Below are positions 1 to 9,894 of a DNA stretch of 64,000 nt, piece after piece. The stretch is from Nephrocerus scutellatus (taxonomy: Eukaryota > Arthropoda > Insecta > Diptera > Pipunculidae): contig OX352763.1 of assembly GCA_947095585.1 (NCBI GenBank), positions 109,347,908-109,411,907 of the forward strand, read 5' to 3'. The notes under the pieces are model-generated. The model was given only the letters and a program-made list of their open reading frames with translations, did not search any database and was not told the DNA's origin. The stretch's first letter is position 1. Every line of letters begins with the position of its first letter. A program made the translations under genes and the position numbers.

Positions 1-1715
1 GTTAAGGACCATAGGTTAAGGATCGCCTATGTGGATAGCCGTCTCAGGAAAGCACCCACACATCTTGAAATAACTTCTGCAGAATGCTCTAAATAACGTA
101 ATAAGCTGGGCAGATCATTGTGGTGTAGGGGTTAACCCCCAAAAAACTTGTCCTCTTTACGAGGAAGTACAAAATCCCACTCGTCAAGCCTCCGTCCATC
201 AAGGGCACAAGCTTAACTTTCTCTGATAAGGCCAAATATCTTGGTCTTATTCTGGATAGGAAGCTGAGCTGGAAACCCAACATACAAGAAAGAGTCTGTA
301 AAGCCACAGTGGCACTCTTCTCAAGCAGAAAAGCCATATGAAGTAAATGGGGTCTTCAACCGCATATCACTCATTTGCTGTACACAGCAGTAGGCATACC
401 TATTCGGCTATACGGTGTGGCTGTTTGGTCGACTGCATTAGATAAAGCGATCCAATCGCGACAAACTAAGCAGAGTCCAAAGATCAGCTTGTCTTTATGT
501 GAGCGGAGCGCTTCGTACAACTCACTCTGCTGTACTGGACATTCTGCTGAACCTTGCTCCACTCGACATCTTCGGCACACAACTGGCTGCAAGCGCGGCT
601 ACTCGCCTCAGATGATGAATGATTTCGGCCACTCTTCCATCCTGAATTCAGTCAGGACTTTACTTGTCTACTTAGACTACACCATTCCGCAGCTACACTT
701 CAACAAAAACTTCCAGGTTACCATCCCCTCCAGGTCTTCTTGGGAGGAAGGTATGTACTTGGAAAATGAAGGAATTCACTTCTACACAGACGGGTCGAAA
801 ACTGATGAAGGGGTTGGCGGAGGTGTCTTTTCAAAAAGACTAAATCTAAGTCTCTCTTTCCGCCTTCCTGATCACTGTAGTGTTTTCCAAGCGGAAATCA
901 TGGCTATTAAGAAAGCCTTGTCTTGGCTGAAGAGTAATGTCATATCTGTTAAGGATATCTACATTTTCTCGGATAGCCAGGCTGCGCTAAAGTCCATGAA
1001 ATCAGTCTCCACAAATTCCATTCTAGCCCGGAATTGCTGATCGTCTCTTGAGGAGATGGCAGAGCATTTCAACATTCACCTGTGATGGGTGCCGGCGCAT
1101 AGAGATATTTTTGGTAATTGTATGGCTGATGAACTCGCCAAACATATAACCACACTACCCCTATTGCCTGAATATGGTTCACTAGGCATGCCGATCGCTA
1201 CGTGCAGACTCATGGTTAAACGGGATGCTATAGCAAAAACTAATTATAGCTGGTCAAACGGGATAACTTGCATAGCAACGAAGCAGATCTGGCCAAAGCT
1301 GGATCCGAAACGCTCCAAGTCTTTGATATCTCTATACAGACTGCACATTAGTGTCATATAGGTGTCATAACTGGACACTGTCTCATAGGCAAGCAAGCGG
1401 AAAGACTAGGAGTCTTTTCCAACGATTTCTGCAGAAGCTGCATGAATGAGGAGGAGGAAGAAACCACTCTCCATCTACTTTGTACGTGCCCAGACCTCTC
1501 GAATAGGCGGAAGCTGCATCTGGGAGCGTTCTTTTTCAACGATCTCAACGATCTAACCCACATTGACATTAATAGTCTCTTGCGCTTCATACGAAGCTTC
1601 AAGTTGTTCAACGAGTAGGCGTAGAATTTTCCTATATCCTTGTGGTATCACAACGGACCTTCATGCTCTAAGTGCGTCGGTTTTGACTGACGGCCACTTC
1701 AACCTAACCTAGCAT
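1..1715 (+). mobile_element. 3' half of RNase H-bearing LINE (I/LOA type), decayed
   Basis: Frames on the plus strand give, in order, an RT thumb region (about 130-480, with 'KYLGLILDRKLSW' and 'KWGLQPHITHLLYTAV'), an RNase H domain (about 775-1150, with 'YTDGSKTDEGVGGGVF', 'VFQAEIMAIKKAL' and 'IFSDSQAALKSM', then 'GNCMADELAK'), and a cysteine/histidine tail (about 1430-1615, 'CRSCMNEEEEETTLHLLC'). This order is typical of the C-terminal half of I/LOA-type ORF2. The reading frame changes several times and stops occur, for example TGA near 1037 and 1083, so it is not functional. The element enters from outside the left edge of the window, so its 5' part is not visible. The 3' untranslated end reaches roughly 1715, next to a Tc1/mariner-like element. 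Confidence 0.85.
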
Positions 1716-1718
1716 AAC

Positions 1719-2303
1719 TATAGGGTGTTTCAATAGGTGCGCTTCAACTTTTCTCTGATAGGGACGGCGAACGACGCCATATTTTTTATTGTTTTTTTGT
1801 CATTTGGAAACTTCATTAGTATACATTTCATCATGGAACGCTACACATGTCAACAGCGATTGCAAATCGTGCCAATTTTTTATCAAAATAATCGTTCTGT
1901 TGCCGCTACTTTAAGAGCATTACGGCCATTTTACGGTCCATTTAACAAGCCAGCCCGTTCGACAATCGATTTTACGTAAAGATCTTGGCCTACATCCGTA
2001 TAAGATCAAGCTGACACAACAACTAAAGCCGTTTGACCATTTGAAGCGACGCCGATTCGTGAATTGGGCTCAAGAGCAAATCGAAAATGATGCAGATTTT
2101 CACCGAAAAATCATCTTCAGCGATGAGGCTCACTTCGTAAAACGTGCACGCGGTGGTCATGCAAAAGAAATCGAGTTTCATACTTAAATGTATCATATGT
2201 ATATGTTCAAATTCGTTAATAAAAAAAAAGTTAGTTCAAAAGTCGAACAGTTTGTGTTTTATTCAAAAAAAAAGTTGAAGTGCTCTTATTGAAAAACCCT
2301 ATA
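1719..2303 (+). mobile_element. Internally deleted Tc1/mariner-like element with intact inverted ends and TA duplications
   Basis: The left end (1721 onward, TAGGGTGTTTCAATAGGTGC) is matched by the reverse complement of the right end (2301 backward, TAGGGTTTTTCAATAAGAGC). The match continues into CTTCAACTTTT. TA flanks both ends (1719-1720, 2302-2303). Inside are two transposase pieces: the N-terminal helix-turn-helix part (from ATG 1833, 'CQQRLQIVPIFYQNNRSV' and 'YGPFNKPARSTID') and a later part (about 1977-2187, 'DLGLHPYKIKLTQQLKPFDH' and 'IIFSDEAHF'). The second piece runs directly into the C-terminal 'RARGGHAKEIEFHT'. Two internal deletions therefore removed the middle and most of the DDE catalytic core. 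At about 580 bp with paired ends it is a plausible non-autonomous substrate. Three other fragments of related transposases lie at 9700-9893, 13581-14036 and 42055-42310. Confidence 0.9.
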
Positions 2304-3540
2304 CTACGGCCGTAGCTGCATTACTGCGTTTAGGCAGTGATATGCAATATACACGCACCTAACAATAAATGGTTGTGAACATTTAAATCCAATTATAAAT
2401 TATTTATTTAATTGTATGTAATGCGAGGATGATGTATGTGATGAGCTACGGTGCCAGTTGGACTGTCCTGTTTTTAGTAATTAGTATAGAAGAAAAAATG
2501 TCTACAATCAATCATAAGTCAGGAAATGTTTCTAAACGTTGTCAGTTGTCACGCTCAAACCAGATGACACAGCCTACCATTTTACATTTATTTTTTGTGT
2601 ATTAAAATTAATATAACCGCCAAACTTTCAAAAACTGTACTCACTTAAATGTTTCTCTACTGAAATTCTTAAAAATATTGCAATCCGGATGTTCCAGCAA
2701 ACGGAATGCTATTGAACAATGATGGTTCTCCAGCGGTGAGATGTCGTTATACCTGTCCGAAAAATAAACGAAACAGAAGAAATTGTACAAATTCAAGAAA
2801 CTCTCTCATCAATTGACAGACTCCTACTGCTACTCACCTGAGTGCCAATTCTGTACGTGCATTTATTTGATAAATATTATTATAGCCAGGATGGTCGAGA
2901 TCATGACATATACAGGAGACTAATAAAATGAGACATTCCAGTTCACCGAGGCGTGCTATTAGGTTTGCTTGTTTTGTTATTGCGTACATCTGGAAGAGAA
3001 GAATAGACGGGTAAGTAAGAAAATTTACATTTAATGGTTAAATTTAGTATAAAAAGTTGAAAGCACACCACGACATTTACTATTATAAAATAGAAAACCA
3101 AAAACCAGTTGCCACATCACGTCAGCACAACACCAACAATAACAGCAGGCGACAGCGTTTCAGAGCCAGAGTGGTCAGAGGGCATTTTTTGAAATTACCT
3201 CGTGTATGCCACAGTTGCTTCAACCACAATGTCACCGGAGTTATGCAATTCTCAGTTGACCTGCATGAATAATTGGTGTGCACAACTAAATGTGCAATGT
3301 GTGCCCTGTACTCGCAATATAATAGAACACATAGACATATAGGGGAAAAAAAAAACGACAGACTGCACAGGAAGAAAGGTTTTTCATACAACATTAATAT
3401 TTTAAAAAGGAATTTAAAGCACATTGTCATTAAAATCATTTTTAAAATATCAAATGAACCAGGACCTAAAGAGAAAACCCACTAAAGACATAATTACCGG
3501 GATAAGCTTGTCAGGAAGAAGATTCTCTTAACTTGTCAGA
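2304..3540. other. Gene-free stretch
   Basis: Nothing supportable is visible in either strand. Short open frames at 3057-3485 overlap on both strands, start and stop at random and resemble no family known to me. The stretch is AT-rich with scattered A/T runs. Confidence 0.5.
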
Positions 3541-4690
3541 ACATTTCATTATTTCATTTCATTTCATTTCATTTATTTTCATCAATGGAGCTTATACTCT
3601 GCTGGTTACATAACAATATGACAATATGACGGTTAATATTATATGTCAGAACATCCCTTATAAAAATTTTTCCATATCAATAAACAAACATCGGGTGTCA
3701 TAGCATGGAAAATTACAAGACCAATTAAAATGCCTTAAAGAGTATTTAGTAAAATTCTTTTGAATTCTTTCGATCCTATTAATGTGGGTGTTATAAATTG
3801 GAAACCAAACAACACAACAATATTCTAGAATTGGTCTCACTAACATTAGAAATAAATATTTTAATGTGTAAGGGTCTCTAAAGTCTTTAGAATTGCGTTT
3901 CTTACGTCCGTTCATTGAGTTTGCATACGCACCAATGAAATCTATATGCGATCCAAATGTCAATCTTTCATCAAATATAACGCCCAAATCATTAACAATT
4001 GAAACTCTCTTAAAAATTTGAGCTTCATATGAATATTGGAATAATACTGGTGTTATACTGTGGTGAGCTGTAAAAGCATTTATTAAAGTTTAAATATAAT
4101 TTATTTTGAAAACACCATTGACTTTGCTTATTTATATCGTTTTGAAACACAAAACAACCGCTGACTGTCTTTACTTCTTTAAATATTTTTAAATCATCTG
4201 TATATAAGAGACACTTTGAATTTTTAAAAATTTCAGTAATATCATTTACAAAAAGTAAAAATAGAATTGGACCGATATGGCTTCCTTGTGGAACTCCTGA
4301 CTTAGTTAAGATGACGTTCGAGCAAGTTTCTCCAATTCGGACCATTTGTAATCTGTTTGTTAAATATGAGGACAACCATTTATGTATATTGCCATGGATA
4401 CCAAGCTTATTCAACTTTTTTAAAAGTAAATTATGATCTACCCTATCAAAAGCCTTAGAAAAATCTGTGTACAGCACATCGACATGTGAGCTGTTTTCTA
4501 ATACATGGCAACAGAATGAAGTAAAATCGTAATGATGAGATCATGGTTTGTGAAATCCGTAATGATGAGATGAAGTAAAATCGTAAGTAAAGTCATAAAT
4601 CCATGTTGAAATGGAGAAATAATTTCCTTTGTAACAAAATACAGCCTATTCTTGACTAGTTTTTCAAAAAGCTTTGGAATCGCTGACAAT
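3541..4690 (-). mobile_element. Jockey-like LINE, RT part, with (GAAAT)n tail
   Basis: Read on the minus strand from 4690 downward: RT fingers ('AIPKLFEKLVKNRLYFVT', 'ISPFQHGF'), RT palm at 4477-4025 ('DFSKAFDRVDHNLLLKKL', 'SGVPQGSHIGPILFLLFVND' and the catalytic 'LLYTDDLKIF', where D-D is kept as TDD instead of the usual ADD), then thumb at 3987-3658 ('GVIFDERLTFGSHIDFIG', 'RPILEYCCVVWFP'). The 3' end runs into a simple tail, (ATTTC)n on the plus strand at 3541-3580, that is (GAAAT)n in element sense. A 45-bp segment around 4510-4575 repeats with variation and disturbs the frame. No RNase H is seen. Not functional. Confidence 0.85.
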
Positions 4691-4821
4691 TTACAAATAG
4701 GTCAATAATTTTCAATAAGGTGTTTTCGATTCGGATTTGAAAATAGGATTTGAAACTTTCCATTCATCTAGAACAGCTCCACTAATTAATTAGAATATTT
4801 AGCTCTGGACTTTATATTAAA

Positions 4822-5300
4822 CTCTTTAAAAATGTTGGTTTGTGTTGCTTATATCCATTTTCGGGATCTTCCATTAGATGAGCTAAACGAGTTATTATCT
4901 AAGCTGGCTGAAAACTATGAAACATTAATACTAATGGGCGATTTTAATGTTTATTTTCTTAATTGGGCTGATAGTCGTTGTCTGAGGAACATCTTCGAAT
5001 CTCTCAACCTATATGCTACTCAAACACAACCTACTAGAATTTGTGATGCCACTGAAAGTCGTTTACCTAACTATTTAGTTTCTAATATTCCTAACAAAAC
5101 TTCTAATATCCGACAAAAGCCTCTCACAGACCATAATCTCATTGCACTTGATTTTGTCTTACATAACCATCCTCCTGATGAATTCATATTTCCTCGTAAC
5201 TATGATAGTATCAATATTCCTGACTTACTTGGGGCTTTTTCGATGAAACTCATTCAATTGATGAAAAATTTGATTTCTTTTACAACACTATGCATAATGG
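4822..5300 (+). mobile_element. LINE endonuclease domain, opposite in strand to the adjacent RT
   Basis: The frame from 4832 gives an apurinic-type endonuclease C-terminal half: 'LILMGDFNVYFLNW' (the GDFN metal/catalytic motif), 'TQPTRICDATESRL' and 'KPLTDHNLIALDFVL' (the terminal S/T-DH motif). It is followed by a linker typical of Jockey-like ORF2 ('RNYDSINIPDLLGAF'). The frame breaks near 5240. It stops just where RT would begin. The RT in the neighbouring 3541-4690 piece starts at the fingers, so the two pieces could be the halves of one element with the 5' half inverted. Confidence 0.8.
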
Positions 5301-5301
5301 C

Positions 5302-5632
5302 ATAAACAAACATCATCATCATATTTGGCTCTACAACCGGGGTCCGGTCATGGGCTGCCGCAAAAGTCTCTCCACCGATCCCGATTTTGAGCCGATGTCA
5401 TTCAGTTTCGCATCCCTAAACACTGGGCGTCCTAGTTTACGCCATCCTTCCAGCGTAGGCTTGATCGTCGGCCCCGCTGTCGTGTTTCATAAATCCTATC
5501 GCAAAGGAATTTCCGAGCAGGATCTTCTTCGCTCATGCGAGCTAGGTGTTCTGCACACCGGAGCCTCGCTCGTAGATCTCATCATTATAGAGTGTCCGGA
5601 ATAGTGCTTCCTCACATACGTGGCCAACATTT
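5302..5632 (-). mobile_element. Family A LINE, 3' end only
   Basis: The same sequence recurs at 28700-29050 and 7380-7700, where it forms the 3' end of a minus-strand LINE. Its outer end here is (CAT)n at 5308-5320, that is (ATG)n in element sense. It is non-coding 3' region plus the last part of ORF2. The plus-strand open frame across it (5290-5604, with a run of histidines from the tail) is an antisense shadow. Confidence 0.75.
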
Positions 5633-6030
5633 CGGAAATGATTCTTGGATATATTCTATGAAAAAAATCGTTGCACAGTAGTGGTTTATCTCCGATGTTG
5701 ACATGATTTATCGAGGATTTACGCATTTTTTGGAAAAAATTAGCACGGGCAAGAAAACTGGAACAGCCATTGAAGTTGGATCTCTAAAGACTCAAACAAG
5801 ATATTAACTTTCTTTGAACGCATTTACAAAGGCTTCTATTTCTTCTAAAAACTAAGTCATAAACGAAGCTTGTACCAATAGTATTACCTGAGCAATTTCC
5901 GTTAATATGGGTCAGGGAACACCAAGGTAAGCTTTTTCTTAAATCCCCGATAAATGATGTCAACATTGGCGATAGACCCTTACTGTGGAACGATTTTTTT
6001 TTCTAAGAATATACCCAAAAATCATTTCTT
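5633..6030. repeat. Fold-back: ~90-bp inverted repeat around ~200 bp
   Basis: The left arm (about 5635-5722, containing TCCGATGTTGACATGATTTA) is matched by the reverse complement of the right arm (about 5938-6028, containing TAAATGATGTCAACATTGGC), with a few mismatches and small gaps. The core AAAATCGTT-CACAGTA and the outer AAATGATT also pair. The interior at 5723-5937 holds no recognisable gene. It could be a small non-autonomous DNA transposon or an inverted duplication. Confidence 0.75.
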
Positions 6031-6148
6031 AAATTATCCTTGTCGTATTAGGGGACGCCCTGTAGTAGCCAATGAGTGATATGGGATTGAAGATCCCATT
6101 TGTTACCGATGGCTTTTTTACACGAAAAGAGATTTCATACGTTGACAG

Positions 6149-6700
6149 GTGTACGCCGTTAAACATGCAATTCAACGTCCTCCAGGCACTGGCAAAACAC
6201 TTACTTCGGATACAATTGTTTATCAACTGGTTAAGTGGTGGTACAGTTTTGTTTGGTACACCCAGCAACATTGCGGTCGATCAACTTACTGTATAAGGAA
6301 ATTGATTTTCCACGGGCACAGCCAAATCGACTAATACTGTTTTTGGTTAAACAAGGATAGGAGGAAATCGCTGGCTTTGGCGCATCATATCTCAATGAAA
6401 CGGAGATAGCTAATGTAGAAAAAAAATCACCACACATTTTCTTAAAGCAGACGTCAAACCGGAACAGATCGGTACCTCTACACCCTACGAGGGAGAATGG
6501 GCATATCTCGTACAGTACATGCAGGCACTCGAAATTGTACCAAGAAATCGAGACTGCCAGTATCAATGCGTTTCAGGGACGTAAAAAGGACATCATTGCC
6601 ATGTCATGTGTCCATTAATGAACGTCAAGGTATTGGCTTTCTTAACGGTCACCGTCTTTTAGTCTTGGCTCTGGTATTGGCTCCGCTGGTAATACAATTG
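6149..6700 (+). pseudogene. Upf1: Broken copy of the RNA helicase gene Upf1 (internal deletion, frameshifts, stops)
   Basis: UPF1 is the superfamily 1 RNA helicase of nonsense-mediated decay. Pieces in native order are 'VYAVKHAIQR' then 'PPGTGKTLTSDTIVYQLVK' (Walker A; about seven residues before it are missing), and after a frameshift 'GGTVLFGTPSNIAVDQLT'. The text then jumps to 'DFPRAQPNRLILFLVKQG', '[20 protein letters not shown]', 'DVKPEQIG', '[15 protein letters not shown]', '[19 protein letters not shown]' (motif V, with K for the usual E) and 'ERQGIGFLN'. The jump removes roughly 230 residues, including motif II and the RecA1-RecA2 join. At least three in-frame stops and several frameshifts exist. 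Just before the first matching codon is 'gttgacag', which resembles a splice acceptor, so this may be a genomic rather than mRNA copy. A histidine/glutamine-rich stretch at 6690-6740 may be further Upf1 sequence. The Helitron-like end at 7063-7092 lies downstream. Confidence 0.85.
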
Positions 6701-6764
6701 GCTTGTACCATCATCATCACCAACAGCATCACAATACATCAACTTTGGCTTTTCAACTTTTGGT

Positions 6765-6950
6765 CAGTGGGTGTGAGTTCAGTGGGTGGTGGGTCAGTGT
6801 GTATGAGGTCAATGGGTAGGTGGTCAGTGGGCGGAAGGTAAGTGGGTGTGAGTTCAGTGGGCGGTGGTTCAGTGTGTATGTGGTCCATGGGTGGGTGGTA
6901 AGTGGGCGGGCGGTCAGTGGGTGTGAGGTCAGTGGGTGTGAGTTCAGTGT
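6765..6950. repeat. G-rich minisatellite
   Basis: Degenerate units of about 12-24 bases built on GTCAGTGGG(T/C)G run without interruption. The plus strand is strongly G-rich with many GGG runs, so G-quadruplex formation is conceivable. The same wording in reverse complement appears at about 53545-53605. Confidence 0.85.
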
Positions 6951-7062
6951 TGTGTTAAAGAATGTAACACAATGATGTGACTAATACTGTGACGCGATAT
7001 CGCAAAACAAATAGCTTTTCACAAGTTCACAAAACGATCACAAACAAATATATTTAAAGTGG

Positions 7063-7092
7063 GACAGGACAACGTCTGTCGGGTCAGCTAGT
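7063..7092 (+). mobile_element. Helitron-type 3' terminus (hairpin + CTAG|T)
   Basis: A 5-bp stem, GACAG (7063-7067) with CTGTC (7076-7080), is followed after 7 bases by CTAG (7088-7091) and T. Helitrons end in a short hairpin 5-12 bases before CTRR and insert between A and T. I cannot see a matching 5' end beginning with TC in the window, so the left border is unknown. If the element reaches leftward it would carry the minisatellite and the Upf1 fragment. Confidence 0.5.
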
Positions 7093-7379
7093 AATAAAAT
7101 AATTAAAGTCTGCAAACCTTTAAATGCTCGAAAAGTATTGCACAGAAGATTGCAATCGGCGATGTAACCGCAAACCGGAAAAATTAAAAAAACTTGTCCT
7201 GCTACTGGGTCATACTGGTTGAGGAGATTATAGATCGTATGATTTTTTTGCCGTTAGCCAAAAGCCTCAATAGACTTAAGAAAATATTTTTTAAAAGTTT
7301 GGACAAGAGCTTAAGCAAATACTAAAATTCATTGAGTTGGTTGGAGTCGTCGTTATTACCCAATAGAATCTCACTGTTG
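7093..7379. other. Gene-free stretch
   Basis: No coding similarity and no repeat structure is visible between the Helitron-like end and the next LINE fragment. Confidence 0.4.
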
Positions 7380-8095
7380 CTTTATTACCATCATATTTGA
7401 CTCTAGAACCGATCCCAGCAAAAATCTGTACACCAGTTTTGATTTCAAGTCGTTGTCATATAGTTTGGTATCACTAAACTGAGGAAGTCTTAAGCCATAT
7501 CTCCAATGTAGGCCCAGCCAGCCTCACTGTCGCGTCTCATTAATCTCACACCAAAAACTTTTCCAGGAGAATTATCTTCGCTTCGAATTAAAGGTGTTCT
7601 ACCGACCGGAGCCAATCGAATTTAATTATCTTTACGATGTTAACATCACGCTAACCCTCATAGTTCTTATCACTATAGAGTCTTGAGAACGCGAAATCAA
7701 CAATTCTCCGTAGGATTTTCTACTGAACGCGGCTAAGTGGTCAAAGTGGTTTTTTGCCGAAGTCTGGTACGGGTATGACCGTTGTCTTATACACCAACCG
7801 TGACGCAAGTCATTTAGGGAGTCCTCCCTTGGCAATAAGTCTCTATATAAAAAAAAAATACAACAGCTTGGATATTATGGTTAAATTCCTGGATCTGCAT
7901 AGGCTTAGGACACTAAAGGAGGCTTTGTTTGCTATGAACAGCTGTGCGAATATTTCTGCGTCTATGCCATTATCGGCTGCTTCATTTGACCCGTCTATAT
8001 TTTATAGTGGTGTCGTCTGTCACTTATGGAAGCCTCCCATTCCTCAGTTAACTGATCATTTAGAACCTCATGAAAGTGCTCTTCCTAGCGCTGTA
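7380..8095 (-). mobile_element. Family A LINE, 3' end fused to mid-RT segment (internal deletion)
   Basis: Positions 7380-7950 match the family A 3' region also seen at 28700-29250. The tail wording is 'accatcatatttgactc' and the inner marker is 'ggtatgaccattgtcttatacacc' with variation. From about 7995 to 8095 the sequence instead matches the segment just before the RT core (as at 24860-24950 and 30190-30280, wording 'cctcagttaactgatcattta'). The whole RT palm is therefore missing, giving an internally deleted copy. Confidence 0.7.
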
Positions 8096-9180
8096 AGTCA
8101 ATAATGATGTAAGGTTAAATAGCAGAAGGCAATAAGTAAATAACATTCTATGCATTCCATTCTCCCGCTCTTCCCTGAAATATTGATATCGCTTGCAAGG
8201 AGCAGCGATTTAAAATTTTTGACTCTGCACAGTTTTGCTACAAATAACTCTTGTGATGTCTTATTCAGTATTTTTGTCTTGTCTTGGGTATCAAAATTTA
8301 CCTTGCAAAGTTTTTGTTCATCTCCAGATCTCTGGAGCCACTTAAGCAAAACAAAGAGAACATTTTGTGTACAACTCACAAGCATAAAAGTGAAATAAAT
8401 GTCTCTGAAACTATATCGTTACCATAATATTTAGGTAGTTGTGATTTTGAATTCGGTATGTACATAAGGATAATGTTAAGTTAAAAAGAAAATCCTCAAA
8501 TTGTTATCCATGAATAAATCATTTTCCTTAAATAACTGCAATGAAAAGCATTTCCTCCACGCATCCCTTATCAGATCATACTAAGCAAGAGAAAATTTAT
8601 TCAATGATGAGGATCCAACATTTCGATTTATTTTTCTCCATCGGCCAAGTCTTTTTAAATTGTTGAAGGAGTTCTTTTTGTTTCCATCGCAAATAACATC
8701 AACAACAAAGGAATTCTCCAGCTTCTATTTCTCCTTAGAGGATTAAAACACAAAGACGTATATGTCTTATACAACTTTTTAATGCAATTTAAAGCTTTGG
8801 CAACATTTTAAGCAATTTCCAGCTTAGTAGTCATAATGATGCTACAACAGCAAACAACAAGGACATTCTTGTCCTCGAAACATTATATCCCTCTTCAACG
8901 CTCTGACTTTAATTTGTTTGCCTGGAATGTTTGTTGTCTGTCGTTTGCACGTCAAAGTTTTTTCCTTTCTGATTCCGCCAAAGAAACTTTCTCATGGGTA
9001 TCAAGATTGAGTGTTAAAATGAGGAGATAAATTCTTTGAATCTTAAAACAGTAATTGGAAATTTGTAACGGAATGATACTAATGCTGGTGTAGTTGGTGT
9101 TTTTTGTTGCTATTTTTTAAAAATTTCTTACTGCATTGCTCTTTGCAGTTTTCTCGTTGCTTTTGTTTTGATGCGTACGT
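8096..9180. other. Gene-free stretch
   Basis: Short frames on both strands resemble nothing I recognise. The segments 8150-8400 and 8830-9030 share the wording 'caaaga-aa-ttttgtgtac' and 'gggtatcaa', but too weakly to call a repeat. Confidence 0.4.
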
Positions 9181-9182
9181 AA

Positions 9183-9629
9183 GAAGATTTCTATGGACAT
9201 GTGCGTGTGTGGGTTTTTAATCAATTATTGATAAATGCACAAACGGGTCTTCTATCTAAGAAACGCGTCCCCAAACGATGCTCTAGATGCTTTAGCTTCG
9301 GAGATTCACTTCAAAAACAAAGCCGATTTCACATTGCATGGGGAGGTGTCTCGTACATAATTTTTGTAGTCGGAGAGCCACAAAGCAAAGACCTAATTTT
9401 ATTCGTTCGAGCAAGAAGTCCGCTATCATTGGTGGAATTCATTGATTTATATGGAAATATGCCAGAATTGTGCCAAATTACTGACATTTTACAAACTAAT
9501 ACAGAATCTTTCACAACAAAATTACTTTGTGATAAGATGTGTGACACGAATGTATTCTTTTTTGCTTATTTAGAATTTATTGAAAGGTTAATTCTCAAAC
9601 AAGCTGTCATACTGCAACTCACTAGTTGA
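9183..9629 (+). other. Unidentified open frame (149 codons)
   Basis: This is an open frame with no ATG near its start. A stop (TAA 9180-9182) bounds it and the first alternative start is GTG 9201. The predicted peptide is moderately hydrophobic ('VSYIIFVVGEP', 'SLVEFIDLYGNMPEL') and has no motif I know. In the next frame around 9265-9350 there is also protein-like text. It lies directly before a transposase remnant, so it could be decayed mobile-element sequence or chance. Confidence 0.2.
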
Positions 9630-9699
9630 CATTTATTATCAGCGTACCCTGGCAAATTGTCGAGAGTAGACTCAAGCTTGAATAACGCTGCCAAATTGT

Positions 9700-9893
9700 C
9701 CAAATTTAATCGTACTTTGAAATGCCGGCTCTAGAGCAGTTGGAAACTGACCCATTTATTTTTCAAAAAATTGTGTTCAGAAATGAGGCTCCTTTGTAGG
9801 CTTAACGAGTTTGCTAATAGGCAAGTAGGCCTCATATGGAGTGGCACCAATCCACAAGAGACCCTAAAGACTCAATTACATCCAGAAAAAAGC
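9700..9893 (+). mobile_element. Tc1/mariner-like transposase fragment
   Basis: Two frames joined by a shift read 'EQLETDPFIFQKIVFRNEAP' and 'LNEFANRQVGLIWSGTNPQ' followed by 'LHPEKST'. This is the segment around the first/second catalytic aspartate of the same transposase type as at 1719-2303. There the wording is 'IIFSDEAHF', whereas here D is replaced by N in 'FRNEAP'. It is cut at about 9894, where family A sequence begins. Confidence 0.7.
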
Positions 9894-9894
9894 A

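Noticed and set aside
5290..5604. Open frame with a histidine run that could suggest a metal-binding protein
   Set aside because: The histidines come from the antisense of the (ATG)n tail of a LINE; the rest is LINE 3' region.
6231..6566. 111-codon minus-strand open frame over the Upf1 copy
   Set aside because: Antisense shadow of the Upf1-derived sequence.
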